Of a stretch of DNA of 64,000 bases, positions 25,841-34,973 are shown in pieces. A program made the translations under genes and the position numbers. A model generated the notes under the pieces. That model saw only the letters and a list, made by a program, of their open reading frames with translations. It did no database searches and was not told the origin of the DNA. Within the stretch, counting starts at the first letter, position 1; every line of letters begins with the position of its first letter. The DNA comes from RYN-230 sp963851025 (GTDB taxonomy: Bacteria; Actinomycetota; Actinomycetes; Streptosporangiales; Streptosporangiaceae), in the NCBI GenBank assembly GCA_963851025.1, contig CAWKOA010000007.1:124001-188000 (forward strand), given 5' to 3'.

Positions 25841-28372
25841 GTGGCGAACAATCTCACCCGCGAGGAAGCGCGTGACCGGCGCCAGCTCCTCGATGTGGGC
25901 TCATACCAGGTGGAACTGGACCTGACGGGCGGCGGCGACACTTTCCTGTCGACCAGCACCGCCCGGTTCCAGTGCGCTACCACGGAGGCGGCCAGCTTCA
26001 TCGAGCTGACCGCCCCGGCCGTCCGGGAGATCGTCCTGAACGGCGATCCGGTTCCGCTCAGCGCGTTCGACGGCAACCGGATCACGCTGGAGGGCCTGCG
26101 GCCGTCCAACGAGCTGCGCGTGGTGGCCGAGTGCGCGTACTCGCGGAGCGGCGAGGGCCTGCACCGCTTCACCGACCCCACCGACGGTGGCGTCTACCTG
26201 TATTCCGACCTGGAAACGTTCGACGCGCACCGGATCTACGCCTGCTTCGACCAGCCGGACCTGAAGGCCACGTTCGAGTTCTCGGTGATCGCCCCCGAGG
26301 ACTGGATCGTCCTGTCCAACATGGCCGCCGGCCCGGCCGGCGGGACACCGGCCGGCGGGGCCAGGCGCTGGCACTTCCCCCCGTCGCCGGTCATGTCCAG
26401 CTACATCACGGCCATCGTGGCCGGCCCGTACCACCAGGTCACGAGCGAGCACGACGGCATCCCGCTGGGCATCTACTGCCGCCGCTCGCTGGCCGGGTAC
26501 CTGGACCCCGAGGAGATCTTCGAGGTGACCAGGCAGGGCTTCGACTTCTTCCACGACGCGTTCGGCGTGCGCTACGCGTTCGGGAAGTACGACCAGGTCT
26601 TCGTGCCGGAGTTCAAGGCGGGCGCGATGGAGAACGCCGGCTGCGTGACCTTCCTCGAGGACTACGTGTTCCGGTCCCGGGTCACCGACTTCGCCCGCGA
26701 GCTGCGCGGCGACACCATCCTGCACGAGATGGCGCACATGTGGTTCGGCGACCTGGTCACCATGCGCTGGTGGGACGACCTGTGGCTGAACGAGTCGTTC
26801 GCCACCTGGGCCTCCGCGCTGGCCCAGGCCGAGGCCACCCGGTGGACCACGGCGTGGACCACGTTCTGCCAGCTGCACAAGGCCTGGGCGTACCAGCAGG
26901 ACCAGCTGCCCTCCACGCACCCGATCGCGGCCGACATCCCGGATATCGCCGCCGTCGAGGTCAACTTCGACGGGATCACCTACGCCAAGGGCGCCTCGGT
27001 GCTCAAGCAGCTCGTCGCCTACGTGGGCCGGGATCACTTCCTGGCCGGGGTGCGCCGGTACTTCGCCGAGCACGCCTGGGGGAACGCCACCCTGGGCGAC
27101 CTGCTGGGCGCGCTGCAGGAGTCGTCCGGCCGGGAACTGTCCGGCTGGTCCAAGGAGTGGCTGGAAACGGCCGGGGTGAACACCCTGCGGCCGGAGTACG
27201 ACCTCGACGCGGAGAACCGGATCACGGAGTTCGCGGTGGTGCAGACCGCGGCCGCGAGCCACCCGGTGCTGCGCGCGCACCGGATCGCGGTCGGACTCTA
27301 CGACCGGACCAGCGCCGGGCTGGTCCGGCGCCGCCGGGTCGAGGCGGACGTCGCGGGCGAGCGCACGGTCCTGGCCGCGCTGGCCGGTGAGCCCCAGCCC
27401 GATCTGGTGCTGGTCAACGACGACGACCTGACCTACGCCAAGATGCGGCTGGACAGCCATTCGCTCGCCACGCTCATCACCGGCATCGGGGAGTTCACCG
27501 AGTCGCTGCCCGCCGCGCTGTGCTGGGCCGCCGCGTGGGACATGTGCCGGGACGCGGAGATGGCGGCCCGGGACTACGTCCAGCTGGTGACGGCCGGCGT
27601 GGATCATGCCGAGGATATCTCCGTGGTGCAGACCCTGCTCCGCCAGGCCACCGCGGCGCTGCGCCGGTTCACCGACCCGGCCTGGCGGGCGGGCGGGGCC
27701 AACGAGGCCGCCGGGGTGCTGCTCGGCCTGGCCGAGCAGGCCGCGCCCGGCTCGGACCGCCAGCTCGCCTTCCTCCAGGCCTTCGCGAGCCTGGCCTCCT
27801 CACGCAGCGACCTGGCCCTGCTGGGCGGCCTGCTGGACGGTACGGCGTTCATGGACGGCCTGGTGGTGGACACCGAGCTGCGCTGGCGGCTGCTGCACCG
27901 GCTGTGCAGCCAGGGCGCGGCCGGCCCGGCCGAGATCGACGCGGAACTGCGCCGTGACGCCACCGACGCGGGCGAGCGGCGCGCCGCCACCTGCCGGGCC
28001 GCGATCCCCGAGGCCGCGGCCAAGGAGACGGCCTGGCAGGCGATCATCAGCGGCACGCTGCCGAACGCCACGTTCCGGGCCACGCTGAACGGCTTCGCCG
28101 ACCCGGACCAGGAAGAGCTGCTGGCCCCGTTCGCCACCCGGTACTTCGAGGTGGTCGGCGACGTGTGGCAGAACTGGGGCAGCGACATGGCCCAGTGGTT
28201 CACCTCGAACGCCTACCCGCTGACGCAGGTCTCCGAGCACACCGTGGCGCTCACCGACGCGTACATCCTGGAGAACGACCCGCCTGCCGCGCTGCACCGG
28301 CTGCTCCTGGAGTCCCGGGACGGCATCCAGCGTGCCCTGCGCTGCCAGGCCCGGGACCGGCAAGAGGTCTAA
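25841..28372 (+). CDS. pepN: Aminopeptidase N, M1 family
   Basis: Zinc metallopeptidase of about 843 aa that removes N-terminal residues from peptides in the cytoplasm. The exopeptidase motif GAMENAG is at about residue 262. The zinc site is HEMAHMWFGDLV at about 294, with the third ligand in LWLNESFATW about 20 residues later. KGASVLKQLVAYVG holds the region of the catalytic tyrosine, and a long ERAP1-like helical C-terminal domain follows. GTG at 25841 (ANNLTREEARDRRQLLDV) is preferred because it matches the usual family start. An in-frame ATG at 25823 would add six residues. The longer open frame upstream is not coding. It converges on the MFS gene with only a 34-bp spacer. Confidence 0.95.
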   Translation: MANNLTREEARDRRQLLDVGSYQVELDLTGGGDTFLSTSTARFQCATTEAASFIELTAPAVREIVLNGDPVPLSAFDGNRITLEGLRPSNELRVVAECAYSRSGEGLHRFTDPTDGGVYLYSDLETFDAHRIYACFDQPDLKATFEFSVIAPEDWIVLSNMAAGPAGGTPAGGARRWHFPPSPVMSSYITAIVAGPYHQVTSEHDGIPLGIYCRRSLAGYLDPEEIFEVTRQGFDFFHDAFGVRYAFGKYDQVFVPEFKAGAMENAGCVTFLEDYVFRSRVTDFARELRGDTILHEMAHMWFGDLVTMRWWDDLWLNESFATWASALAQAEATRWTTAWTTFCQLHKAWAYQQDQLPSTHPIAADIPDIAAVEVNFDGITYAKGASVLKQLVAYVGRDHFLAGVRRYFAEHAWGNATLGDLLGALQESSGRELSGWSKEWLETAGVNTLRPEYDLDAENRITEFAVVQTAAASHPVLRAHRIAVGLYDRTSAGLVRRRRVEADVAGERTVLAALAGEPQPDLVLVNDDDLTYAKMRLDSHSLATLITGIGEFTESLPAALCWAAAWDMCRDAEMAARDYVQLVTAGVDHAEDISVVQTLLRQATAALRRFTDPAWRAGGANEAAGVLLGLAEQAAPGSDRQLAFLQAFASLASSRSDLALLGGLLDGTAFMDGLVVDTELRWRLLHRLCSQGAAGPAEIDAELRRDATDAGERRAATCRAAIPEAAAKETAWQAIISGTLPNATFRATLNGFADPDQEELLAPFATRYFEVVGDVWQNWGSDMAQWFTSNAYPLTQVSEHTVALTDAYILENDPPAALHRLLLESRDGIQRALRCQARDRQEV

Positions 28373-28406
28373 CGGGGCGGTTAAACCTGGGACCCCTTGG
28401 CCGCCA

Positions 28407-29727
28407 TCAGGTCTCGGCTGCGGCGGCACCGGGCCGCGATGCCCGGCGCCGGATCGGAGTGACCAGGCCTATCGTGCCGATAAAAAAGCACGTGGCGGCG
28501 CTGGCCACGACAGGCTGGCATGACGCCGTAGTGGCCGGCGGTCCAGGTCAGGAGGGCTGCGCCTAGCGGGCCCAGGGAGAAGTGGATCGTCCAGAAGGCG
28601 GCCGTGACCCGGCCCAGCAGGTGATCCGGCGTGACTTGCTGGCGCAGCGACATGGAGCAGATGCCGGCCACGCTGGCGCAGCCGAGGTAGAGGGCGGCTA
28701 GCACGGCGGTCGGCGGGACACTGCCGGTGGCGCCTAGTCCGGCGATGGCTAGTGCGCTCAGGATTACGGCGCCGGTCCAGCAGGTGCCGAAAGTGAGTCT
28801 GCGGCGCAGGGGGGCGACGAGCGAGGGCGCCGGCCACGGTGCCGAGGGCGGCGACGCCGAGGACCAGGCCGACGACGCCGTCGCCCTGGTGGAGGTCGTG
28901 CTTGAGGTAGTAGATGAGCACGTCGGGCAGGCCCTGGGTGGCGAAGATGTAGAACGTCAGCAGGATGGTCAGCGCCCGCAGCGTGGGGTGCTGCCACAGG
29001 AACCGGGCTCCGGCCAGCAACTCACGCCAGGCACCGGCCGCGTCCGGGGAACCGGGCACCGGTCGCGGTGGCATCGCGGGGTGGCCACCCCGAGCGGCGC
29101 CATGGGACGGTCCGGCCGTTCGTCTCACGGCGCGAGGCCAGGCCGTGGCGGACTATGAGCACGCCGACGGCGGAGACGGCGAAGCTGGCCGCGTCGAGCG
29201 CGATCGCGTTAGCGGGGCCGAGCACGGCCGAGATCAGTCCCGCGAGCAGGGGACCCGCGACGGCGGCCGCCGACTGGGCCGCGTAGAGCAGGCCGTTGGC
29301 TTCGGTGATGCGGGCCGGGCCGGACAGGGCCGGGACCACGGTGACGTAGCCGACCTGGAAGATCATGCCGATCGCGGCGCACAGCGGCAGGATGACGTAG
29401 AGGAGCCAGACCTGGGGGTGCAGGGCCCAGGCCAGCGGGATGAGGCCGTAGAGGACCATCCGGGCCAGGTCGCAGGCGGCCATCAGGAGCCAGCGGTCGA
29501 GCCGGTCGGCCAGGATGCCGGCGAAGATGCCCGCGACCACCGCCGCCGCGCCGGCCGCCCCGGTGAGCAGGCCCATCTGGGCGACCGAGCCGGTGGCCCG
29601 CAGGACCAGCAGCGGGACCGCGATGAGGGCGAACGAGTCCCCGGCCACCGAGAGGGTCTGCGCGGTGAGGAAGACCGCGAAGCGCCGGTCCCGCCACAGG
29701 CTCCGGGAGCCTGGCCTGGGGGGTCAC
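28407..29727 (-). CDS. MFS permease, drug-efflux type (four apparent frame breaks)
   Basis: A twelve-helix major facilitator (MFS_3-like, enterobactin/multidrug exporter style) spread over several frames. Recognisable parts in order are LWRDRRFAVFLTAQTLSVAG, GIFAGILADRLDRWLL (the MFS loop), LPDVLIYYLKHDLHQGDGVV, LAALYLGCASVAGICSMSL and CFFIGTIGLVTPIRRR. Four single extra bases, at a C6 run (29718-29723), near 29070-29110, near 28820 and near 28513, would unite them. The corrected length is exactly 438 codons plus stop. GTG 29727 then overlaps the malQ stop (GTGA). The density of breaks is the highest in the window, so a genuine pseudogene remains possible. Substrate unknown. Confidence 0.65.
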
Positions 29728-31598
29728 GTGTGGCTGGCGACCGCCCGGGCCACCGCGCGGACCGTGCGGGAGTCCGCCAGGTCGTCCAGGGACACGGCCC
29801 GGCCCTCACCGTCACACAGCGGGACCCGCCAGTTCGGGTACTCATCCGTGGTGCCGGGGATGTTCTGCGGCCGCCGGTCCCCCACCGCGTCGGCCAGCGA
29901 CACCCCGATGAGCAGGGCCGGGGTGCGGGCCAGGAACGCGTAGCAGGCCACGGTGAACTCGGCCGGGGTGGGACGGCCGCCGGCCGGCAGCAGCCCCTCG
30001 GCTTCCAGCACCTCCTGCCAGGCGTGCACCACGGCGTCGGACTCGTCGCTTTCCTCCCGGTAGGAGCGGGTGAGCAGGCCGAGCCGGGAGCGCAGCTCGA
30101 CCTGCTCCCCGGTCACGAACGCCGCGATCGGCGGCACATCGTGCGTGCCGACCATGGCCAGGCAGTTGCGCCGCCACTTACCCGGCGGGAGCGGCGCCCC
30201 GTCCGGGCCCCGCTCGAACCAGAGCATCGCCGTGCCGAGCACCCCCCGCTCGGCCAGGTACTCCCGGATCCACGGATCCACGGTGCCGAGATCCTCGCCG
30301 ATGGCCAGCGCCCCGGCCGCGACCGCCTGGCCCGCCAGCACGCCGACCATGGCCCGGTGGTCGTACCGGACGTAGGTGCCCTGGTCCGGCCCCATCCCGG
30401 CCGGCACCCACCAGAGCCGGAACAGGCCCATCACGTGATCGACGCGCAGGCCGCCCGCGTGCCGCAGGGCCGAGTGCATCAGGTCCGCCAGCGGCGCGTA
30501 CTCCTGGCCGGCCAGCCGCAGCGGATGCCAGGGCGGCTGGTTCCATTCCTGGCCGCGCTGGTTGAACTCATCCGGCGGGGCGCCCACGCTGACCCCGGAG
30601 ACCATGACGTCCTGCCAGGCCCAGGCGTCGGCCCCGCCCGGATGGCAGCCGACCGCGAGGTCCCGGATGATGCCGATGCCCATCCCGGCGAGCCGTGCCG
30701 CGTCCTGGGCGGCGGCCAGCTGGCTGTCGGCCAGCCACTGCAGCCAGGCGTGGAACAGGGCCTGGCCGGACAGCCGGGCCCGCTCGGCCGCCACCTCGGC
30801 CGAGCTGACCGTGCGCAGCGGTTCCGGCCACGCCCGCCAGTCCGGCCCGTGGATCTCGGCCAGCGCGCACCACAGGCCCCAGTCCTCCAGCGGCTGCCCC
30901 TCCCGGCGCCGGTAGGCGTCGAACTCGGCGCGGCGCGGGGCGGTCATCGGCTGCCGGTAGATGATCTGCAGGGCGGTCCGCTTGGCCCGCCAGACCTCGT
31001 CCCGGTCGAGCAGCTCGCTGGTGGCGTTGCGGGCCCGCAACGGCGCGGCCAGGGAGTCGATCCGGACCCGGTCCCCGGCGGTGAGCTTCGCGTACTCCGG
31101 GATGTCCTCGATGCGCAGGTACAGCGGGCTGGTGAAGCGCCGGCTCATCGGCAGGTACGGGGACTGGCTCAGCGGCGGCAGCGGCTCTCCGGCGTGCAGC
31201 GGGTTGATCAGGATGAACCCGGCCCCCAGGTCACTGGCGCTCCACGCGGCCAGGTCAGCCAGGTCGCCCAGGTCCCCGTACCCCCAGGACTGGCGGGAGC
31301 GCAGCGAGTAGAGCTGGACCGCGAAGCCCCAGGACCGGTCCTCCGGCCCGGGGACCACCGGTTCCTCAACCACGGGTTCCTCAACCACGGGTTCCTCAGC
31401 CACGGGCGCCTCGGCCACGGGCCCCCCGGACACGCCGGGCAGGCCGGCCGTCCCGGGCGTATCCGGCGGCTCGCCCAGCGCGTCCACGATGGCGTCGAGC
31501 GTCCGCTGGCTCACCTCGACCTGCCGCCCGTGCCAGTCCCGGTAGCTGGTGGCCACCCCGTGGGCCGCGGCCCGCCGTCTGGTCTCGTCGCTCGTCAC
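29724..31598 (-). CDS. malQ: 4-alpha-glucanotransferase (amylomaltase, GH77)
   Basis: Glycoside hydrolase family 77 enzyme of 624 aa that transfers alpha-1,4-glucan chains in maltodextrin and glycogen metabolism. Visible landmarks are WGFAVQLYSLRSRQSWGYGD, FILINPLHAGEP, the nucleophile in GLRVDHVMGLFRLWW, the acid/base in AIGEDLGTVDPWI and the transition-state residue in VGTHDVPPIAAF. An N-terminal domain precedes a repetitive linker (residues 60-79, AEEPVVEEPVVEEP) encoded by a 15-bp tandem repeat. Start GTG 31598. The stop overlaps the start of the MFS gene, so the permease may be a sugar or drug exporter co-expressed with it. Confidence 0.95.
   Translation of the reverse strand: MTSDETRRRAAAHGVATSYRDWHGRQVEVSQRTLDAIVDALGEPPDTPGTAGLPGVSGGPVAEAPVAEEPVVEEPVVEEPVVPGPEDRSWGFAVQLYSLRSRQSWGYGDLGDLADLAAWSASDLGAGFILINPLHAGEPLPPLSQSPYLPMSRRFTSPLYLRIEDIPEYAKLTAGDRVRIDSLAAPLRARNATSELLDRDEVWRAKRTALQIIYRQPMTAPRRAEFDAYRRREGQPLEDWGLWCALAEIHGPDWRAWPEPLRTVSSAEVAAERARLSGQALFHAWLQWLADSQLAAAQDAARLAGMGIGIIRDLAVGCHPGGADAWAWQDVMVSGVSVGAPPDEFNQRGQEWNQPPWHPLRLAGQEYAPLADLMHSALRHAGGLRVDHVMGLFRLWWVPAGMGPDQGTYVRYDHRAMVGVLAGQAVAAGALAIGEDLGTVDPWIREYLAERGVLGTAMLWFERGPDGAPLPPGKWRRNCLAMVGTHDVPPIAAFVTGEQVELRSRLGLLTRSYREESDESDAVVHAWQEVLEAEGLLPAGGRPTPAEFTVACYAFLARTPALLIGVSLADAVGDRRPQNIPGTTDEYPNWRVPLCDGEGRAVSLDDLADSRTVRAVARAVASHT
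31361..31420. repeat. Four-copy 15-bp tandem repeat in malQ linker
   Basis: Units at 31361-31375, 31376-31390, 31391-31405 and 31406-31420; the first two are identical (GTTCCTCAACCACGG) and the others differ by one to three bases. In frame, it encodes the EEPVV-type linker between the N-terminal domain and the catalytic barrel, so changes in copy number would keep malQ open. Confidence 0.85.
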
Positions 31599-31719
31599 CC
31601 TTCAATGATCGGTGCATCCGGCGGTGCGGCGCACAACCCTTACGCCCCCAGTTACCTCGTTCTGTGCTGAGTTTGGTCAAGATCAGCCCTGCGGCCCGGC
31701 CCGGAACGCCGGCCCGGCG

Positions 31720-32211
31720 CTAGCGCCTGGGGATCAGGGCCCAGGTCAGCCACAGGCCGGCCAGCGCCTGCAGGACCGCGACCAGCAGGGTGGCCACGAT
31801 CGCGACCGCGGCGTGCGGCGGCAGCCCGGCCAGCGCCGCGACCACACGGGCCGTGGCCCGGACCGGGGCGCCGTGCGCGGCCTGCCAGCCCAGCGGGATG
31901 GCCCAGCCGAGCGCGGCCACCAGCGCCGCGGCGGGCAGCGCCACCCGCAGCCGCCAGCGGCCGTACCGGGCCGCGGCCCCGCCCGCCAGGCCGGCCACGA
32001 ACGGCAGGAACCACCAGCCGGCCGCGGCCCCCAGCGCGATCAGGACCGCCGCGGCCAGGCTGCCCAGCAGCCACAGCGCCACCGGGCCCCGGTGCCCGGG
32101 GACCCACGACGGGTAGTGCGGCGCGGGCGGCCCCACCGGCGCGGGCGCCGGCGCCCCCAGCCGCCCCAGCCGGTACGCGCCGCGCTTGCCCAGCCGGTTC
32201 AGGTCAGACAT
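31720..32211 (-). CDS. Hypothetical membrane protein, four helices
   Basis: Protein of 163 aa with a basic, proline-rich cytoplasmic start (MSDLNRLGKRGAYRLGRLGA) and about four hydrophobic helices: VALWLLGSLAAAVLIALGAA, WWFLPFVAGLAGGAAA, VALPAAALVAALGWAIPLGW and AVAIVATLLVAVLQALAGLW. I do not recognise a family. It lies downstream of the penicillin acylase-like gene on the same strand, 66 bp away, and the two may be co-transcribed. Codon use resembles its neighbours. Confidence 0.6.
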   Translation of the reverse strand: MSDLNRLGKRGAYRLGRLGAPAPAPVGPPAPHYPSWVPGHRGPVALWLLGSLAAAVLIALGAAAGWWFLPFVAGLAGGAAARYGRWRLRVALPAAALVAALGWAIPLGWQAAHGAPVRATARVVAALAGLPPHAAVAIVATLLVAVLQALAGLWLTWALIPRR

Positions 32212-32239
32212 GGCCAGCCCGCCTGGTCCGGCCCGGCCG

Positions 32240-32280
32240 CGGCTGATCCCGGGGACTCAGCGGCTGATCCCGGGGACTCA
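32240..32280. repeat. Two-copy 21-bp-period repeat covering a stop codon
   Basis: Two identical 20-bp copies (CGGCTGATCCCGGGGACTCA) start at 32240 and 32261. The second ends with the stop codon of the penicillin acylase-like gene (TGA on the minus strand, 32278-32280), so the first looks like a duplicated gene end. Confidence 0.8.
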
Positions 32281-34905
32281 TGGGCGCAGCGTCCACCGGA
32301 TCACCCCCGGCGACGATCCCGCCGGCGGCATCGGCAGGTAGCGCCCGTTCCACCAGTCAGCCACCTGATCCTCATACCACGGTGAGGCCGGGTTCTCACT
32401 CTGGCCGCCGGGGTAAATGCCCTGCCCCGTCCCCGCGCCCGTCCCGGTCCAGGCGACGATCATCCGCCAGCTGGGTCCCTGGCTGGCGACCAGGCCGCCA
32501 TCGGCGGCGTCCACGGTCCACGGATCGCCGCCCGCGGCGCGGGGGCCGTAGCCGAGCGCGTCCGCCTGGGTGAGGGACGGGAACTGCCTGCTGTGCAGCC
32601 GGCCCCAGGCCCAGCCGGACGGCGTGCCGCCCAGCCGGGCCGACAGGTGGGCCACGGCCGTGGCGAACGCGGCCCGCATCACCTGCGGGGCGGTGCGCGG
32701 GTGCCCGCCGGGGGCGGTGAACGCGGCGTTGCCCGGGTCGTGCAGAGTCCAGGTCTCCAGCACCTCGTCCAGGCTGGCCTGGTCCGGCGAGATCTTGAGC
32801 CCGGGCCGGTCCTGGTGCACCGGCACCGCCGCCGTGTGCCACCACGGCTGGAAGACCGCGGTCAGGTAGTCGGACCAGAACGTCCACCACACCGACGCGG
32901 CCGCGGACCCGGCGGTCATCGCGCCGTTCCAGGCCGCCAGCAGCCCGGCGGCCTGCTGCTGCGGCCCGGTCAGCCGCGCCCCGGGCTGGTGCAGCGCGGC
33001 CAGCAGCCTGGGCAGGATGCGGCGGGCCAGCGGGTCGGCCAGGCTGGTCTGCACGGCCGCGAAGGAGGCCGGGGTCATCCGGTGACGGCCCGTCAGCGAC
33101 GCGTAGATCTGGCTGGCCCGGTAGCCCGGGTCGAAGAAGTTGGCCGAGGTCCCGATGTAGTACGGGTACGACGGGCCGACCGGGCGCTGGTTCGCGGTGG
33201 CCAGCACGTGCCCGGGCGGGTCGTAGGCCTGCGGGACAGCGGAGTACGGGATGACCCCGGCCACGTCGTACGGGCCGGTGCCGGGCATCGGCAGCCACGG
33301 CTGGCCGTGGCGGACCACCGGGTAGTACCCGGCCGAGACCGCGCCGATATGGCCCCGGTCGTCGGCGTACACGAAGTTCTGCGAGGGCGCCCGCCAGTCC
33401 GCCAGCGCCGCGTGGAACTGGGCCCAGTCGTGCGCGGTGTTGATGGCCAGCAGGACGGCCAGGTCCGGGGAGGGGACGTTGCCCATCCAGTCCACCGACG
33501 TGGTCTGCCCGGCCTGGGTCATGACCGGCCCGTGCACGGTGAGGTCCACCGTCAGCCGCTGGGCCGCGCCGCCGCGGACCGCGATCGTGTAGTGCACCTG
33601 GCGCATCCGCCGCCACGCGCCGTCCCAGTAGTACTGCCCGGGCCGGGACTTGCTGGTCCGCTCGGTGTAGAACAGCGTGGCCTGGTTCTGGGTGTCGGTG
33701 AGGGACCAGGCGATGTGCTGGTTGTGGCCGAGCAGGACACCGGGCAGGCCGGGCACGCTGACGCCGCTCACCGCGTACCCCGGGGCGGACAGCGCGACCT
33801 GGTACCAGATCGACGGGATGGTCTGCGGCAGGTGCGGGTCCCCGGCCAGCATGGACCGGCCGCCCGCCACCGCCGGGCCGTTGGCCGCCCACGCGTTGCT
33901 GTCCGGGTAGGCGTGCACCTGGCCCGCGGGCAGGGCGCTGACCTGGGCCAGCAGCGCGGACGCCGCGGTGGCCCCGGCCCTGGTGACGCTGGCGTCGGTG
34001 GTGTGCGCCGTGGCTGCGCCGGCGGCGCTGGCCCCGGCGGCGGCCCGGCGGGGTGCGGGGGTGCGGCGGGCGGTCTTCGTTGCGGAAGAACTTGAATTTG
34101 ACGTTGACATGCCCGACTGGAGCGGGACCAGCCCGGCGTTCCGGTAGGGGCCGGGGTCGTACGGGTGCTGCTGGTTCGGCGGCAGGACCGGGAACCAGGC
34201 CATGGTCCGCTTCGCGCCGAGCGCGCGCTCCAGCAGCGCGTAGTCCAGCGGGGTGGTGGTGAAGTCGAGCTGCTCGGTCAGGTCGCCCTGGATGACCAGG
34301 CTGTCCACCGGCGTCCAGTCGCCCGGGTACACCCCGGCCAGCGAGAACAGGGCGGGCCACTGGCGGTCGCGGCGGAGCTGGGCCAGGTCGTCGTTCACCC
34401 CCCTGGTGAAGGCCAGCAAGCCCTGCGCGGCGGGGCTGGACCGGGGCATCCGCGCCCATTCCTGCTCCGCCGTGCGGACCAGGCCCAGGCGCAGCTCGAA
34501 CTTGTCCGAGCTCACCGCGGCCGGTCCCGCGAGCTGGGCCAGCCGGCCCTCGCCGAGCCGCCGTTCCAGGTCCATCTGGGCCAGCCGGAACCGGGCCTGC
34601 AGGTAGCCCAGGGCCAGGAACACGTCGTGCTGGCTGGCCGCCCGGACCGACGGCACCCCGTGGCTGGTGAACGACACCTGGACCGGGTGGGCCAGGCCGG
34701 GCAGGCTCAGCGCCTGCGAATGCGGCAGCTCGCCCCCGCTGGCCGAGGTCCACACCCCGCGGCCGGGGTCCAGGGCCGGGCCGAGCGCCGGCACGGTGCC
34801 GTAGCCGAAGGCCAGGACGCCGAGCAGGACGGCGCACGCCAGTAGCGGGATCGCCACGCGGAGCACCCGCCAGGCGATCCTGGAGCGCCGTTGTCCCAGG
34901 GTCAT
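32278..34905 (-). CDS. Penicillin acylase family Ntn hydrolase, membrane-anchored or exported
   Basis: A protein of 875 aa of the S45 (penicillin acylase/acyl-homoserine lactone acylase) family. Its members self-cleave into two chains and hydrolyse amides. An N-terminal hydrophobic segment (IPLLACAVLLGVLAFGYGTV) acts as signal or anchor. The alpha part has FLALGYLQARFRLAQMDLERR. The autocleavage site is PDSNAWAANG, with the nucleophile serine at about residue 335. The beta chain has GDPHLPQTIPSIWYQ, GVLLGHNQHIAWSLTDT and NQRPVGPSYPYYIG, all typical. A Ser/Ala-rich spacer (SMSTSNSSSSATKTAR and following) precedes the cleavage site. The natural substrate is unknown; acyl-homoserine lactones, beta-lactams or acyl-peptides are all possible. 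Confidence 0.9.
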   Translation of the reverse strand: MTLGQRRSRIAWRVLRVAIPLLACAVLLGVLAFGYGTVPALGPALDPGRGVWTSASGGELPHSQALSLPGLAHPVQVSFTSHGVPSVRAASQHDVFLALGYLQARFRLAQMDLERRLGEGRLAQLAGPAAVSSDKFELRLGLVRTAEQEWARMPRSSPAAQGLLAFTRGVNDDLAQLRRDRQWPALFSLAGVYPGDWTPVDSLVIQGDLTEQLDFTTTPLDYALLERALGAKRTMAWFPVLPPNQQHPYDPGPYRNAGLVPLQSGMSTSNSSSSATKTARRTPAPRRAAAGASAAGAATAHTTDASVTRAGATAASALLAQVSALPAGQVHAYPDSNAWAANGPAVAGGRSMLAGDPHLPQTIPSIWYQVALSAPGYAVSGVSVPGLPGVLLGHNQHIAWSLTDTQNQATLFYTERTSKSRPGQYYWDGAWRRMRQVHYTIAVRGGAAQRLTVDLTVHGPVMTQAGQTTSVDWMGNVPSPDLAVLLAINTAHDWAQFHAALADWRAPSQNFVYADDRGHIGAVSAGYYPVVRHGQPWLPMPGTGPYDVAGVIPYSAVPQAYDPPGHVLATANQRPVGPSYPYYIGTSANFFDPGYRASQIYASLTGRHRMTPASFAAVQTSLADPLARRILPRLLAALHQPGARLTGPQQQAAGLLAAWNGAMTAGSAAASVWWTFWSDYLTAVFQPWWHTAAVPVHQDRPGLKISPDQASLDEVLETWTLHDPGNAAFTAPGGHPRTAPQVMRAAFATAVAHLSARLGGTPSGWAWGRLHSRQFPSLTQADALGYGPRAAGGDPWTVDAADGGLVASQGPSWRMIVAWTGTGAGTGQGIYPGGQSENPASPWYEDQVADWWNGRYLPMPPAGSSPGVIRWTLRP

Positions 34906-34973
34906 CTGATCATCGATACCGGACTATAACCGGGGGCTTACCCGCGAGTAGTGCCCCGGCTGGCCATAGCGCC

